Origin: Actinomycetota bacterium
Lineage (GTDB): Bacteria; Actinomycetota; Actinomycetes; Nanopelagicales; Nanopelagicaceae
Direction: 5' to 3'
Length of the DNA: 17,260 bases
NCBI GenBank assembly: GCA_947480375.1
Contig: CANKCX010000004.1
Location: 1-17,260 of the forward strand
A program made the position numbers and the translations under genes. Of this stretch, positions 1-8,593 are shown in pieces (the first letter of the stretch is position 1; each line of letters opens with the position of its first letter). The notes below the pieces were generated by a model, which saw only the letters and a program-made list of their open reading frames with translations, ran no database searches and was not told the DNA's origin.

Positions 1-1057
1 CAAGAGCAACGCGTGCAAATTTGCTGTATCCATAAGCATCTTCAACTGTTGCGCGACCACCAACAAGTACGGCAGAACGCTTTCCCTTTAATCCAGCAGC
101 AGCAAAGGCAATTGCTTCTGGCCAAGAAGCTTCATGTAATTCACCATCGGTGCCACGAATCATTGGTGAAGTGACTCGTTCTCTGCTTGTTAAATACTTA
201 AATGCCCAACGACCCTTATCGCAATTCCATTCTTCGTTTACTGAAGCGTCATCGCCAGCAAGACGGCGAAGAGTCTTTCCGCGACGAATATCAGTTCGCA
301 TTGCACAACCTGATGCGCAGTGTTCGCAGGCAGAATCATTTGAAACTAAATCGAATGGTCGAGCGCGGAAGCGATATGAAGAACCGGTTAGGGCTCCTAC
401 TGGACAGATTTGAACCGTGTTTCCAGAGTAATAAGACTCAAATGGATCTTCGGCATAGATTCCAACTTGTTGTAGTGCGCCACGTTCATTGAGAGTAATA
501 AATGGATCGCCCGCAATTTGTTCTGAGAAACGTGTGCAACGCGCACAAAGAACGCAACGTTCGCGATCAAGTAAAACTTGGGATGAAATTGGAACTGGTT
601 TTTCGAATGTGCGCTTTACGCCTTCATAACGTGATTCTGGGCGGCCATTACTCATCGCTTGATTCTGAAGAGGGCATTCGCCACCTTTGTCGCAAACTGG
701 GCAATCAAGTGGGTGGTTAATAAGAAGGAGTTCCATAATTCCTTCTTGAGCTTTCTGGGCGACCGGTGAAGTTAATTGGGTCTTAACAATCATGTTGTTT
801 TCGACTGGAATTGTGCAAGATGCTTGTGGCTTTGGGAATGCTCTTCCGTTGATTTCAATATCAACTAAACATTGGCGACAAGCGCCTGCTGGATCTAATA
901 GTGGGTGATCGCAGAATCGCGGAATTTGAATTCCTAGTTTTTCAGCTGCACGAATAACTAAAGTTCCTTTTGGAACAGTTACTTCAAAACCATCAATAAC
1001 AACAGTAATCATTTCAACTGCTGCTTGAGTTTCTAAAACTGCTTGCTCTGGAACCAT
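1..1057 (-). CDS. nuoG: NADH-quinone oxidoreductase subunit G (NuoG), C-terminus cut by window edge
   Basis: Peripheral-arm subunit of complex I that carries several iron-sulfur clusters passing electrons from NuoF/NuoE toward NuoB. I translated 352 codons by hand from ATG 1057; the frame is open to base 1, so the C-terminal molybdopterin-oxidoreductase-like region is only begun. Cluster ligands seen: [2Fe-2S] C49, C60, C63, C81; His-ligated [4Fe-4S] H115, C119, C122, C128; [4Fe-4S] C168, C171, C174, C218; and a fourth set C244, C247, C251, C279 (C-x2-C-x3-C-x27-C), matching the extra N7 cluster of E. coli and Thermus. The start follows the nuoF TAA directly, with a TAGGTG Shine-Dalgarno-like stretch in the nuoF end. 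An in-frame Met16 is a possible alternative but lacks a good ribosome site. Last nuo gene visible; nuoH onward should lie left of the window. Confidence 0.96.
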   Translation of the reverse strand, partial: MVPEQAVLETQAAVEMITVVIDGFEVTVPKGTLVIRAAEKLGIQIPRFCDHPLLDPAGACRQCLVDIEINGRAFPKPQASCTIPVENNMIVKTQLTSPVAQKAQEGIMELLLINHPLDCPVCDKGGECPLQNQAMSNGRPESRYEGVKRTFEKPVPISSQVLLDRERCVLCARCTRFSEQIAGDPFITLNERGALQQVGIYAEDPFESYYSGNTVQICPVGALTGSSYRFRARPFDLVSNDSACEHCASGCAMRTDIRRGKTLRRLAGDDASVNEEWNCDKGRWAFKYLTSRERVTSPMIRGTDGELHEASWPEAIAFAAAGLKGKRSAVLVGGRATVEDAYGYSKFARVAL

Positions 1058-2368
1058 TTATGCACCTACCGATTTGAATACTGTTGAAGCAACTGGATCA
1101 AATGGGCAACCACCATTGCGTTGGTGTTCTAGATATTCATCACGGAAATGCTTTAGTGAAGACATGATTGGCGCAACCGCACCATCTGCAAGTGCGCAGA
1201 AAGAACGACCAGCAATGTTGTCGCAGAGATCTAGAAGTTTTGTTAAATCTGCTTCTGTACCTTTTCCAGCCTCAAGATCATGAAGTGCCTGTACCAACCA
1301 CCAAGTTCCCTCGCGGCATGGTGTGCACTTTCCGCAAGATTCATGCTTGTAAAACTCGGTCCAGCGAAGAGCTGCACGAACTACACATGTTGTTTCATCA
1401 AAAATTTGAAGTGCCTTTGTACCCAACATCGAACCTGCAGCTGAAACGCCTTCGTAATCCAATGGGATATCTAAATGTTGATCAGTAAACATTGGGGTTG
1501 AAGAACCACCAGGTGTCCAGAATTTTAATTTGTGACCATTTCTAATTCCACCAGCAAGTTCTAGAAGTTCGCGAAGTGTGATTCCCAGCGGTGCTTCGAA
1601 TTGTCCGGGATTATTTACATGGCCAGAAAGTGAGTAAAGCGTAAAACCCTTGCTCTTCTCAGTACCCATTGCTTGGAACCATTCGATTCCATTATTAATA
1701 ATTGAAGGAACTGAAGCAATCGATTCAACGTTATTTACAACTGTTGGCTTTGCGTACAAACCTGCGATTGCAGGGAATGGTGGACGAAGTCTTGGTTGGC
1801 CACGGAATCCTTCAAGTGAATCTAGAAGTGCAGTTTCTTCACCACAGATATATGCGCCTGCGCCAGCATGCAAAGTTAGTTCTAGATCGAAACCTTTTCC
1901 GCCAATATTCTTTCCAAGTAATCCGGCTTTGTATGCATCTTCAATCGCTTGTTGAACTCGACGATATACATGCACCACTTCACCGCGCAGATAAATAAAG
2001 GCGTGGTTTGCTCGGATTGCATAAGAACCAATAATTATTCCCTCGACTAAAACATGCGGATTAGCTAGAAGCAATGGCATATCTTTACAAGTGCCCGGCT
2101 CTGATTCATCAGCATTTACAACTAAGTAGTGCTCTTTGTTATCGCCTTGTGGAATAAATCCCCACTTGCTTCCAGTTGGGAAACCAGCACCGCCGCGACC
2201 ACGCAAACCTGAATCTTTAATCATCTGAATTACTGCATCGGGTTCCATTGCTAAAGCTTTTGTTACAGCTTTGTAGCCACCGTTTCGCTTATAACCTTCG
2301 ATGGTAAATGAATCCTTCTCATCCCAATTTGCCGAAAGGACTGGTGTCAATTTTAAAGACAATGACAT
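1058..2368 (-). CDS. nuoF: NADH-quinone oxidoreductase subunit F (NuoF), NADH/FMN-binding
   Basis: The 436-residue subunit that oxidises NADH through FMN and hands electrons to cluster N3. Visible: glycine-rich nucleotide-binding stretch GRGGAGFPTGSKW (57-69), the family signature GAGAYICGEETALLDSLEG (169-187), and N3 ligands C345, C348, C351 in ESCGKCTPCREG plus C391 in SFCALADG. Full family length (about 430-450). ATG 2368 abuts the nuoE stop with no gap; GGTGGAAAG in the nuoE tail serves as ribosome-binding site. It works as a dehydrogenase module with NuoE and NuoG, which flank it in the same operon. No missing residue or frame problem is seen. Confidence 0.98.
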   Translation of the reverse strand: MSLSLKLTPVLSANWDEKDSFTIEGYKRNGGYKAVTKALAMEPDAVIQMIKDSGLRGRGGAGFPTGSKWGFIPQGDNKEHYLVVNADESEPGTCKDMPLLLANPHVLVEGIIIGSYAIRANHAFIYLRGEVVHVYRRVQQAIEDAYKAGLLGKNIGGKGFDLELTLHAGAGAYICGEETALLDSLEGFRGQPRLRPPFPAIAGLYAKPTVVNNVESIASVPSIINNGIEWFQAMGTEKSKGFTLYSLSGHVNNPGQFEAPLGITLRELLELAGGIRNGHKLKFWTPGGSSTPMFTDQHLDIPLDYEGVSAAGSMLGTKALQIFDETTCVVRAALRWTEFYKHESCGKCTPCREGTWWLVQALHDLEAGKGTEADLTKLLDLCDNIAGRSFCALADGAVAPIMSSLKHFRDEYLEHQRNGGCPFDPVASTVFKSVGA

Positions 2369-2995
2369 TTACTTTCCACCTTTCGAAATCTTCAAACCAA
2401 GAAGCGATGCATCTCCGGCTGAAACACCTTCGTTAGCCAGGCCATCATTTAATCCAGCCAAAACTTCTGAATTTTGCTTCCAAGTACGCAAAGTCTTTGG
2501 GCCACGAGTTGGAGCGGGTGGGTTTCCTGCGCGCGCACCATCAACTAAATCTTTAACACTTTGTGGGGTCTGATTGTCGTAGAACTCCCAGTTCACCATT
2601 ACTACTGGCGCATAATCGCAAGCAGCGTTGCATTCAATTCTTTCAATTGAAACTTTGCCATCTTTAGTTGTTTCGTGATTTCCAATTCCAAGGTGATCAG
2701 TTAAAGAATCGTAAATTGCATCGCCACCCATAACAGCGCAGAGCGTATTAATACAGACACCTACGTGATATTCACCTGCAGGTTCGGTGCGATATTGGGT
2801 GTAGAAAGTTGAAACAGCAGTAACTTCTGCAGTTGCGATATCTAATTTTTCAGCGATCTTTTCAATTCCACGTGGCGTGATGTAACCATCGATTGCTTGA
2901 ACGTAGTGCAGGAGTGGCATTACAGCAGAGCGAGAACGTGGGTATCTAGCAATGATTGAATCCATAATCTTTAATTGATCAGCGGTGAATTCCAT
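2369..2995 (-). CDS. nuoE: NADH-quinone oxidoreductase subunit E (NuoE), [2Fe-2S] N1a
   Basis: The 208-residue thioredoxin-fold subunit of complex I (24 kDa family) that holds cluster N1a beside the FMN site. Ligands are C81 and C86 (CINTLC) and C122 and C126 (CNAAC), the expected C-x4-C ... C-x3-C arrangement. The N-terminal helical region contains SAVMPLLHYVQAIDGYI (23-39), typical of the family. About 50 residues after the ferredoxin fold (from PPAPTRGPKT on) form a polar tail; I believe such extensions are usual in actinobacterial NuoE, which makes the protein longer than the E. coli form (about 166). The start ATG overlaps the nuoD stop by one base (TAATG), which implies coupled translation. 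Confidence 0.97.
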   Translation of the reverse strand: MEFTADQLKIMDSIIARYPRSRSAVMPLLHYVQAIDGYITPRGIEKIAEKLDIATAEVTAVSTFYTQYRTEPAGEYHVGVCINTLCAVMGGDAIYDSLTDHLGIGNHETTKDGKVSIERIECNAACDYAPVVMVNWEFYDNQTPQSVKDLVDGARAGNPPAPTRGPKTLRTWKQNSEVLAGLNDGLANEGVSAGDASLLGLKISKGGK

Positions 2996-4332
2996 TATCG
3001 ATCAACCCCTCCCATAACTGGATCGATTGATGCAACAGCGCCAATAACGTCAGCGATCATTCCGCCTTCGGCCATTGCAGAAGTTGCTTGTAAATTATTA
3101 AAAGATGGTTCGCGGAAGTGGACGCGGTATGGGCGGGTTCCGCCATCAGAAACTAAGTGAACTCCAGTTTCTCCGCGAGGTGATTCAACCGCTGCATAAG
3201 CCTGACCCGCAGGAACGCGGAATCCCTCTGTTACTAATTTGAAGTGGTGAATCAAAGATTCCATTGAAGTACCCATAATTTCGCGGATGTGATCAAGTGA
3301 ATTACCCATTCCATCGCTACCAACTGAAAGTTGTGATGGCCAAGCAATTTTCTTATCTGCAACCATTACTGGTTGTCCCTCTGATTTTTCCAACTTATCG
3401 CAAGCTTGTTCGATGATGCGAAGTGATTGTTCAAGTTCTTGCATACGAATCAAGAAGCGGCCATAAACATCGCACGTATCAGTTGTTATTACATCAAATT
3501 CATAATTTTCATAACCGCAATACGGTTCAGTCTTTCGCAGATCCCATGGCATTCCAGTTGAACGAAGTACTGGACCAGTGATACCAAGGGTTGTGCAACC
3601 CGCAAGATCTAAATAACCAATTCCTTGAGTACGTTTCATCCAAATGGTGTTACCAACTAATAATTTTTCATTATCTTTAAAGTTATGGCGAAGTTCTTTT
3701 ACAGTTTCGCGAACCTTTGCGATTGCGCCCTTTGGTAAATCTTGCGCAACGCCACCGGGACGTACGTAGGCCATATTCATACGTAGCCCAGAAATCATTT
3801 CAAATACATCTAGAACCTTCTCGCGTTCACGGAAAGCGAAAATCATTGGTGAAAGTGCCCCAAGTTCAAGGGCTCCGGTGCCAAGTGCAACCATGTGAGA
3901 TGAGATTCGATTTAGTTCCATCATTAGTACGCGGATCTGACTTGCCCGTTCTGGAATGTCATTTGTAATTCCCAGAAGTTTTTCTAGCGTTAAGCAGTAA
4001 GCAGTTTCGTTGAAGATCGGTGCTAAATAATCCATGCGAGTAACGAATGTGACGCCTTGAGTCCATGTGCGATATTCCGCATTCTTTTCAATACCAGTGT
4101 GCAGATAACCAATTCCGGCACGAGCTTCAGTAATAGTTTCGCCTTCAAGTTCCAAAACTAAGCGAAGTACGCCGTGAGTTGATGGGTGCTGTGGACCCAT
4201 ATTTACAACTACGCGCTCTTCTTTAGTCTGACCTATTTCAGTTACGAGTGAATCCCAATCGCCACCAGTTACTGAATAAACGCGACCTTCAGTTGTGTCG
4301 GTTTCTGCTGCATATGAATCGCGAATTGTCAT
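2995..4332 (-). CDS. nuoD: NADH-quinone oxidoreductase subunit D (NuoD), 49 kDa quinone-site subunit
   Basis: The 445-residue subunit that, with NuoB, forms the quinone pocket of complex I at the junction with the membrane arm. The conserved [14 protein letters not shown] (44-57) and RMDYLAP (99-105) are present; by spacing, H53 and Y102 correspond to the quinone head-group ligands H38 and Y87 of Thermus Nqo4. The C-terminus ends in the family pattern [20 protein letters not shown]. It is separate from nuoC, not fused as in E. coli. Its ATG overlaps the nuoC stop (ATGA, 4 nt), and its own stop shares one base with the nuoE start. The substrate here is expected to be menaquinone, which the men genes nearby would supply. 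Confidence 0.98.
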   Translation of the reverse strand: MTIRDSYAAETDTTEGRVYSVTGGDWDSLVTEIGQTKEERVVVNMGPQHPSTHGVLRLVLELEGETITEARAGIGYLHTGIEKNAEYRTWTQGVTFVTRMDYLAPIFNETAYCLTLEKLLGITNDIPERASQIRVLMMELNRISSHMVALGTGALELGALSPMIFAFREREKVLDVFEMISGLRMNMAYVRPGGVAQDLPKGAIAKVRETVKELRHNFKDNEKLLVGNTIWMKRTQGIGYLDLAGCTTLGITGPVLRSTGMPWDLRKTEPYCGYENYEFDVITTDTCDVYGRFLIRMQELEQSLRIIEQACDKLEKSEGQPVMVADKKIAWPSQLSVGSDGMGNSLDHIREIMGTSMESLIHHFKLVTEGFRVPAGQAYAAVESPRGETGVHLVSDGGTRPYRVHFREPSFNNLQATSAMAEGGMIADVIGAVASIDPVMGGVDR

Positions 4333-4967
4333 CGGTATGACCTACGTTCTGAAGGAGCCGGAACTGTTGCGCCCTTGTATTCAACGGGAATTCCACCGAG
4401 TGGATAATCTTTTCGTTGCGGATGTCCTGGCCAATCATCTGGCATCAAAATTCGAGTTAGTCCTGGGTGACCATCAAAAATAATTCCGAACATGTCCCAA
4501 GTTTCACGTTCGTGCCAATTGTTTCCGGCCCAAACTTCAACAAGTGAAGGAAGGTGTGGATCGGAATCTGGAACACTAACTTCTAAACGAATTCGACGGT
4601 TATGTGTCATTGAAAGTAATGGATAAACCGCATGCAATTCGCGGTTCTTATCTTCTGGATAATGAACGCCATTAACACCTAAACAAACTTCAAAACGAAG
4701 TGATTGGGTATCGCGTAATTTTAAAGCTGTTTCAACTAAGCGATCGCGCTTTACATGAAGTGTAAGTTCGCCTCGATCAACAACTACTTTTTCAATTGCA
4801 TCGCTAAATTCTGGATATGCACGTTCTAATTCATCTGTGATTTCATCAAAATAACTTCCGTATGGGCGTTCGCTAGAGCCAGTGTTTATTGCACTTCGTA
4901 CTAGGCCACCGAATCCTGAGGTATCTCCAGAACCGCTTGCGCCAAACATTCCGTGGTTTTCGCTCAT
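4329..4967 (-). CDS. nuoC: NADH-quinone oxidoreductase subunit C (NuoC), 30 kDa subunit
   Basis: A 212-residue structural subunit of the peripheral arm of complex I that packs against NuoB and NuoD. The family signature [19 protein letters not shown] (152-170) followed by [18 protein letters not shown] (175-192) is intact. The first 35 residues (Gly/Ser-rich, [12 protein letters not shown]) look flexible and are not part of the conserved core. The ATG overlaps the nuoB stop and its TGA overlaps the nuoD start, both as ATGA, so the B-C-D block is probably translationally coupled. There is nothing unusual in composition or length. Confidence 0.97.
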   Translation of the reverse strand: MSENHGMFGASGSGDTSGFGGLVRSAINTGSSERPYGSYFDEITDELERAYPEFSDAIEKVVVDRGELTLHVKRDRLVETALKLRDTQSLRFEVCLGVNGVHYPEDKNRELHAVYPLLSMTHNRRIRLEVSVPDSDPHLPSLVEVWAGNNWHERETWDMFGIIFDGHPGLTRILMPDDWPGHPQRKDYPLGGIPVEYKGATVPAPSERRSYR

Positions 4968-5518
4968 GCGAGCAGACCCTTCAACTGGTGGGTTGGCTTT
5001 GCGGCAAGAGCTGCTGCTTCAACTTCACGAATAATTTGTTCACGATTTACGCCAAGCTTTTCATTTCCAATATGTTCATGAAGTTTCAAAATTGCATCCA
5101 TCAACATTTCTGGACGTGGTGGGCAACCAGGTAGATAAATATCAACTGGCACAACGTGATCAACGCCTTGGACAATTGCATAATTGTTAAACATTCCGCC
5201 AGAAGATGCGCAGGCTCCCATCGCGATTACCCACTTTGGTGCTGCCATTTGATCATAAATTTGACGAAGTACTGGCGCCATTTTATTTGAAACGCGTCCA
5301 GCAACGATCATTAAATCTGCTTGGCGAGGTGATGCACGAAAAACTTCCATTCCAAAACGAGCTGCGTCATAACGTCCGCCACCAAATGCCATCATCTCAA
5401 TTGCACAACATGCAAGACCAAAAGTCGCTGGCCAAAGTGAGTTCTTGCGCATGTATCCCGCAAGTTTTTCAACAGATGTAAGTGCGAATCCTGCCGGTAA
5501 TTTCTCTTCTAGACCCAT
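4964..5518 (-). CDS. nuoB: NADH-quinone oxidoreductase subunit B (NuoB), [4Fe-4S] N2
   Basis: A 184-residue subunit that carries cluster N2, the last electron carrier before quinone. Cluster ligands are C37 and C38 ([10 protein letters not shown]), C103 (MGACASSGG) and C132 ([10 protein letters not shown]). I chose ATG 5518 although the frame is open to an ATG at 5569: the protein then begins [20 protein letters not shown], the usual actinobacterial NuoB N-terminus, and sits 4 nt after the nuoA stop, whereas the longer form would overlap nuoA by 47 nt and add 17 unconserved residues. GGGATT at the end of nuoA is the likely ribosome site. The stop overlaps nuoC by 4 nt. Confidence 0.97.
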   Translation of the reverse strand: MGLEEKLPAGFALTSVEKLAGYMRKNSLWPATFGLACCAIEMMAFGGGRYDAARFGMEVFRASPRQADLMIVAGRVSNKMAPVLRQIYDQMAAPKWVIAMGACASSGGMFNNYAIVQGVDHVVPVDIYLPGCPPRPEMLMDAILKLHEHIGNEKLGVNREQIIREVEAAALAAKPTHQLKGLLA

Positions 5519-5522
5519 GGAT

Positions 5523-5882
5523 TTAATCCCATTCCAATCCGCCGCGGCGCCAGACATATGCATATGCAACGAAAACTGTTGCGATGAAAATAAACATTTC
5601 TACTAATCCAAATAATCCAAGCTTGTCGAATGTGACTGCCCATGGATATAAGAAAACAATTTCAATATCGAAAACAATAAATAGCATTGCAGTTAAGAAA
5701 TATTTGACTGGGAAACGTCCGCCGCCTGCTGCTTGAGGTGAAGGTTGAATTCCACATTCATAAGCTTCGACCTTTGCGCGGTTGTAGCGCTTCGGTCCGG
5801 TTACAGCCGCAGCAACTACGGAAATTGCTCCGAAGCCAAAGCCAATTGCGCCAATTACCAGGATCGGTACGTATGGGTTCAC
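5523..5882 (-). CDS. nuoA: NADH-quinone oxidoreductase subunit A (NuoA), membrane subunit
   Basis: A 119-residue membrane subunit of complex I next to the quinone site, and the first gene of the nuo operon. Three transmembrane helices are visible (about 4-27, 62-82 and 90-111), with the conserved loop motif YECGI (41-45) whose cysteine lies at the quinone-access loop, and FDIE (71-74) in helix 2. It starts with GTG at 5882. No Shine-Dalgarno is visible upstream, but a TAGACT box ends 8 nt before the GTG, so the operon message may be leaderless. The stop is 4 nt before nuoB. Confidence 0.96.
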   Translation of the reverse strand: MNPYVPILVIGAIGFGFGAISVVAAAVTGPKRYNRAKVEAYECGIQPSPQAAGGGRFPVKYFLTAMLFIVFDIEIVFLYPWAVTFDKLGLFGLVEMFIFIATVFVAYAYVWRRGGLEWD

Positions 5883-5890
5883 AATCCGAG

Positions 5891-5921
5891 AGTCTACGGG
5901 TTTAGGCGTTACAGGTCACAA
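5891..5921 (-). promoter_or_regulatory. Candidate promoter of the nuo operon (leaderless)
   Basis: Reading the minus strand, TTGTGA (5916-5921) and TAGACT (5891-5896) are separated by 19 nt. The second matches the actinobacterial -10 pattern TAnnnT and ends 8 nt before the nuoA GTG, placing the likely transcription start at or one base from the start codon. The -35 spacing is long and the match is moderate. This 97-nt gap (5883-5979) is the only place ahead of nuoA for a promoter other than upstream of menG. Confidence 0.4.
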
Positions 5922-5924
5922 TTT

Positions 5925-5940
5925 TATGAATATGAATATG
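5925..5940. repeat. Short tandem repeat upstream of the nuo promoter
   Basis: On the plus strand TATGAA occurs twice in direct tandem followed by TATG (about 2.7 copies of a 6-base unit). It lies just upstream of the candidate nuoA -35 box, in the menG-nuoA gap. It could act as an A+T-rich upstream element or be chance low complexity; no dyad symmetry is seen. Confidence 0.5.
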
Positions 5941-5979
5941 GCCGATGCGAAGGATGTGTGGCATCAATCACGGTTTGAA

Positions 5980-6672
5980 TTATGGCTTGAAACCCGTATG
6001 GATGGCGACGATGCCAAATGTCAGATTTTTCCAATGAACTTTCTCAAAGCCCGCGGTTTTCATAAGAGCGGCAAGACCGGGCTGATTTGGCCAGGCCAAG
6101 ATTGATTCTGCTAAATAGACATAAGCATCTGGATTTGATGAAACTTTACGGGCAACTACAGGAAGTGCCCGCATCAAATAGCGTAAATAAATTGTTCTAA
6201 AAATTTTATTTGTTGGTTGTGAGAATTCGACAACAACCATTCGGCCACCAGGCTTTAAAACTCGAAGTGATTCGCGAAGAGCTTTCAAAGTATCTGATGT
6301 ATTGCGAAGTCCAAATGAAATTGTTGTGACATCAAATTCATTATCTTTAAAAGTTAGTGCGAGCGCATCGCCTTGAGTAAATGCTAAATCTGGGTGACGC
6401 TTTCGCCCAGCATCTAACATTCCTTTTGAAAAATCTAATGGAATTACATTTGCACCAGCATCGGCAAGTGGTCTGCTAGAAGAACCGGTACCGGCAGCGA
6501 TATCTAAGATTCGCATTCCAGGTTTAGGATCGATAATCGAAGTTGCAACCTTGCGCCAAGCTTTGGTTCGTCCCAGGCTAAGCAAGTCATTGAGCAAGTC
6601 ATACCGGCGGGCAACGCCATCGAACATCGCCGAAACTTCCTCTGGCTCTTTACCTAGATCTGCTCTACTCAC
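5980..6672 (-). CDS. menG: Demethylmenaquinone methyltransferase (MenG/UbiE family)
   Basis: A 230-residue class I SAM-dependent methyltransferase that methylates demethylmenaquinone to menaquinone, the last step of the pathway. SAM-binding motif I is ILDIAAGTGSS (55-65). UbiE signatures include MFDGVARRYDLLNDLLSLG (16-34) and RVLKPGGRMVVVEFSQP (137-153). The frame stays open to a GTG at 6705, but I place the start at GTG 6672 because MSRADLGKEPEEVSAMFDGV aligns with the M. tuberculosis MenG N-terminus, and the 11 extra residues (VVRAYYRENIR) look like leader. It lies head-on behind nuoA, 97 nt upstream, and diverges from bioY. No strong terminator separates it from nuo, so read-through into nuo is possible. 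UbiE enzymes can also act on ubiquinone precursors, but the surrounding men genes point to menaquinone. Confidence 0.95.
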   Translation of the reverse strand: MSRADLGKEPEEVSAMFDGVARRYDLLNDLLSLGRTKAWRKVATSIIDPKPGMRILDIAAGTGSSSRPLADAGANVIPLDFSKGMLDAGRKRHPDLAFTQGDALALTFKDNEFDVTTISFGLRNTSDTLKALRESLRVLKPGGRMVVVEFSQPTNKIFRTIYLRYLMRALPVVARKVSSNPDAYVYLAESILAWPNQPGLAALMKTAGFEKVHWKNLTFGIVAIHTGFKP

Positions 6673-6697
6673 GCGTATATTCTCGCGGTAGTAGGCT

Positions 6698-6727
6698 CTG
6701 ACCACAAATTAAGGCAGCGCCTAAATA
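6698..6727 (+). promoter_or_regulatory. Candidate bioY promoter
   Basis: In the 77-nt spacer between divergent menG and bioY, CTGACC (6698-6703) and TAAATA (6722-6727) are 18 nt apart, with an alternative -10 TAAAAT at 6726-6731. Matches to consensus are partial. The spacer must also hold the menG promoter; TAATTT read on the minus strand is a weak -10 candidate for it. Confidence 0.3.
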
Positions 6728-6735
6728 AAATTCGT

Positions 6736-6741
6736 GAGAGG
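6736..6741 (+). promoter_or_regulatory. Ribosome-binding site of bioY
   Basis: GAGAGG lies 8 nt before the bioY ATG at 6750. It supports this start over the next in-frame ATG at 6762, which has no comparable purine run. Confidence 0.6.
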
Positions 6742-6749
6742 TTTGGCCT

Positions 6750-7346
6750 ATGAATAAGAACATGGTTCAGGTGTCACAGATCAGCCTGCTAAAAACCGCA
6801 GTGCTTCCACGCACAACCGCGGTTACTCAAATTTCATTGATTCTTTCGGGAACAGTTTTCCTTGCAGCTATGGCGCAGATTTCCTTTCCAATTCCCGGTT
6901 CTCCAGTTCCATTCACTGGTCAAACCCTGGGCGTATTACTTCTCGGAACCGCTTACGGAGCCAGTCTTGGATTTAGCACTATGGCTTTCTATTTATTGAT
7001 GGGAATCCTTGGCGCCCCAATTTTCGCTTCGGGTTCGCATGGCTTAGAAAGAGTTGTTGGCGCTACTGGTGGATATCTAGTTGGAATGCTGCTCTCTACT
7101 CTTGTAATTGGTGCTCTAGCTGGGCGCAAGTGGGATCAAAAAATAAAGACAGTAATTCCTACTATGTTAATTGGAAATGTAATTGTGTTTTCGGTTGGCC
7201 TATTTTGGTTACATCAATACACCGGAGAAAGTTGGAGCTGGACCTTTGAAAAAGGATTGACTCCTTTTATTTTAGGCGAACTTCTTAAGATTGCAATTGC
7301 TAGTACAACGCTTCCTGTTCTTTGGCGTTTAGTTTCTAAGCGCTAA
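6750..7346 (+). CDS. bioY: Biotin transporter BioY (ECF S component)
   Basis: A 198-residue membrane protein that binds biotin outside the cell and delivers it inward, usually with an energising ECF ATPase/EcfT module. Family hallmarks: SPVPFTGQTLGVLLLG (51-66), GAPIFASGSHGLERVVGATGGYLVG (88-112) and GLTPFILGELLKI (169-181). About six hydrophobic helices are visible. In the last motif the usual acidic position is Glu (GE) rather than the commoner Asp. No ATPase or EcfT gene is near, so the energising module, if used, must be encoded elsewhere. The first 25 residues are polar and poorly conserved. It is transcribed toward menF, 14 nt upstream, and shares no pathway with it. A lone uptake gene suggests biotin may be scavenged, but the window cannot show whether synthesis genes are absent. 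Confidence 0.92.
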   Translation: MNKNMVQVSQISLLKTAVLPRTTAVTQISLILSGTVFLAAMAQISFPIPGSPVPFTGQTLGVLLLGTAYGASLGFSTMAFYLLMGILGAPIFASGSHGLERVVGATGGYLVGMLLSTLVIGALAGRKWDQKIKTVIPTMLIGNVIVFSVGLFWLHQYTGESWSWTFEKGLTPFILGELLKIAIASTTLPVLWRLVSKR

Positions 7347-7347
7347 C

Positions 7348-7353
7348 TAACTT
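7348..7353 (+). promoter_or_regulatory. Candidate -10 box for a leaderless menF transcript
   Basis: TAACTT fits TAnnnT and is followed by exactly 7 nt and then the menF GTG. No Shine-Dalgarno precedes that GTG and no convincing -35 box was found. Co-transcription with bioY remains possible. Confidence 0.35.
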
Positions 7354-7360
7354 CAAAACT

Positions 7361-8593
7361 GTGCCAACAAATATAACTACCGAACTTCTCGGTGAGCATC
7401 CTGCGCTTAATTTAATTTCGACGGATTCAGAAATTTCAGCAACTTGGCTTCGTGCTGGCGAAGGTTTAATTGGTTTCGGTGAATGGAAGAGCACTAGCGT
7501 AAAAGGTGCAAATAGATTTAGTGATGCTAGAAAATGGTGGCACGAACAACTTTCTACGCTAAAGATTCAGAACAATGTTCATGGCAGCGGTACTGGGCCA
7601 ATTCTTTTTACATCTTTTGCCTTTGATCCATCTGAAGAATCTAAATTGGTTATTCCAAAAGTAATTATTGGATCAAAGGGTGGAAAATCCTGGATCACTT
7701 GGATTGGTGATCAAACTCAGCCAGCAATAACCCAATATCTAACCTCGAAACAAGCAGGCGCGGTGAGCTTTGAAACTGGCGCACTCTCTGATGAAGAGTG
7801 GAAAAAGCGGGTTGCTAGCGCTGTAACCAAGATTAAGAACGGTGAACTCGAAAAAGTAGTACTTGCACGAGATCTAATTGCCCGTAATAGCGAGAACATC
7901 TCGGTCCGTAATTTGATTTCCTTCCTCACAAAAAACTACCCATCAACTTGGGTTTTCCTCGTTTCAAACCTAATTGGTGCAACTCCTGAACTCTTAGTTA
8001 GATTGAATAAATCACTTGTAACCTCAAGAATTCTTGCCGGAACCATTCGCAAATCTGGCGACGAGGCTCGGGATCTGGGATTAGCCGCATCACTTGCGAA
8101 ATCTTCAAAGGATCTTGAAGAGCACGAATACGCGGTTCGCTCGGTTGCTGATGCGCTGGCTCCTTATTGCTCTTCTACAAATGTTCCCGAATCTCCTTTT
8201 GTACTTCACTTGGCAAATGTCATGCACCTTGCAACCGATGTAACAGGTGTCTTAAATGATTCTGCAACTCCGATAGATATCTTCGCTCTAATTGCTTCAC
8301 TTCATCCTTCAGCAGCAGTTTGTGGAACTCCAACACAAATTGCAAACTCAGTCATAGATGAATTAGAAGATATGAACCGTGGAAGATATGCCGGACCTGT
8401 TGGTTGGATCGATGCACGTGGAGATGGTGAAATTGGAATTGCGCTGCGCACAGGTCAATTATCTGAAGATTTAAAATCGATGCGAATTTTTAGCGGTTGC
8501 GGAATTGTTGCCGGATCAAATCCAGATGATGAACTTGCCGAGAGTCAGGCTAAATTAAGTCCGATGCGAACTGCGCTAGAAATTCGAGAATAG
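7361..8593 (+). CDS. menF: Isochorismate synthase (MenF)
   Basis: A 410-residue chorismate-binding enzyme that converts chorismate to isochorismate, the first step of menaquinone synthesis. The C-terminal half (about 140-405) holds the catalytic fold: KVVLAR (165-170, lysine that activates water), GATPELLV (206-213, E210), KDLEEHEY (250-257, E254 as Mg ligand), SLHPSAAVCGTPTQIA (313-328), MNRGRYAGPVGW (338-349) and NPDDELAESQAKLSPM (387-402). The lysine and GATPE glutamate favour isochorismate synthase over anthranilate or salicylate synthase; location next to menD agrees. A siderophore-type EntC/DhbC is the main alternative, but no siderophore gene is near. GTG start at 7361. The last 16 codons and stop overlap the 3' end of menD on the other strand. 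Confidence 0.92.
   Translation: MPTNITTELLGEHPALNLISTDSEISATWLRAGEGLIGFGEWKSTSVKGANRFSDARKWWHEQLSTLKIQNNVHGSGTGPILFTSFAFDPSEESKLVIPKVIIGSKGGKSWITWIGDQTQPAITQYLTSKQAGAVSFETGALSDEEWKKRVASAVTKIKNGELEKVVLARDLIARNSENISVRNLISFLTKNYPSTWVFLVSNLIGATPELLVRLNKSLVTSRILAGTIRKSGDEARDLGLAASLAKSSKDLEEHEYAVRSVADALAPYCSSTNVPESPFVLHLANVMHLATDVTGVLNDSATPIDIFALIASLHPSAAVCGTPTQIANSVIDELEDMNRGRYAGPVGWIDARGDGEIGIALRTGQLSEDLKSMRIFSGCGIVAGSNPDDELAESQAKLSPMRTALEIRE

Noticed and set aside
150..720. Plus-strand open frames over nuoG
   Set aside because: They are antisense to continuous nuoG coding sequence with all cluster cysteines in place and resemble no family.
5519..5569. Longer NuoB starting at ATG 5569
   Set aside because: It would overlap nuoA by 47 nt and add 17 residues ([17 protein letters not shown]) not found in NuoB; the start at 5518 matches the family N-terminus and comes 4 nt after nuoA.
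5904..5921. Rex- or CRP-like operator at the nuoA promoter
   Set aside because: One TTGTGA half-site is present, but the second half-site of the palindrome (TTGTGA-n6-TCACAA) is not; only an imperfect GTGAC/GTAAC pair is seen.
5943..5965. Possible terminator hairpin GATGC/GCATC after menG
   Set aside because: Only 5 base pairs with a 12-nt loop and no following T tract; too weak to call.
6673..6705. Longer MenG starting at GTG 6705
   Set aside because: The extra 11 residues are not conserved, while MSRADLGKEP at 6672 matches actinobacterial MenG.
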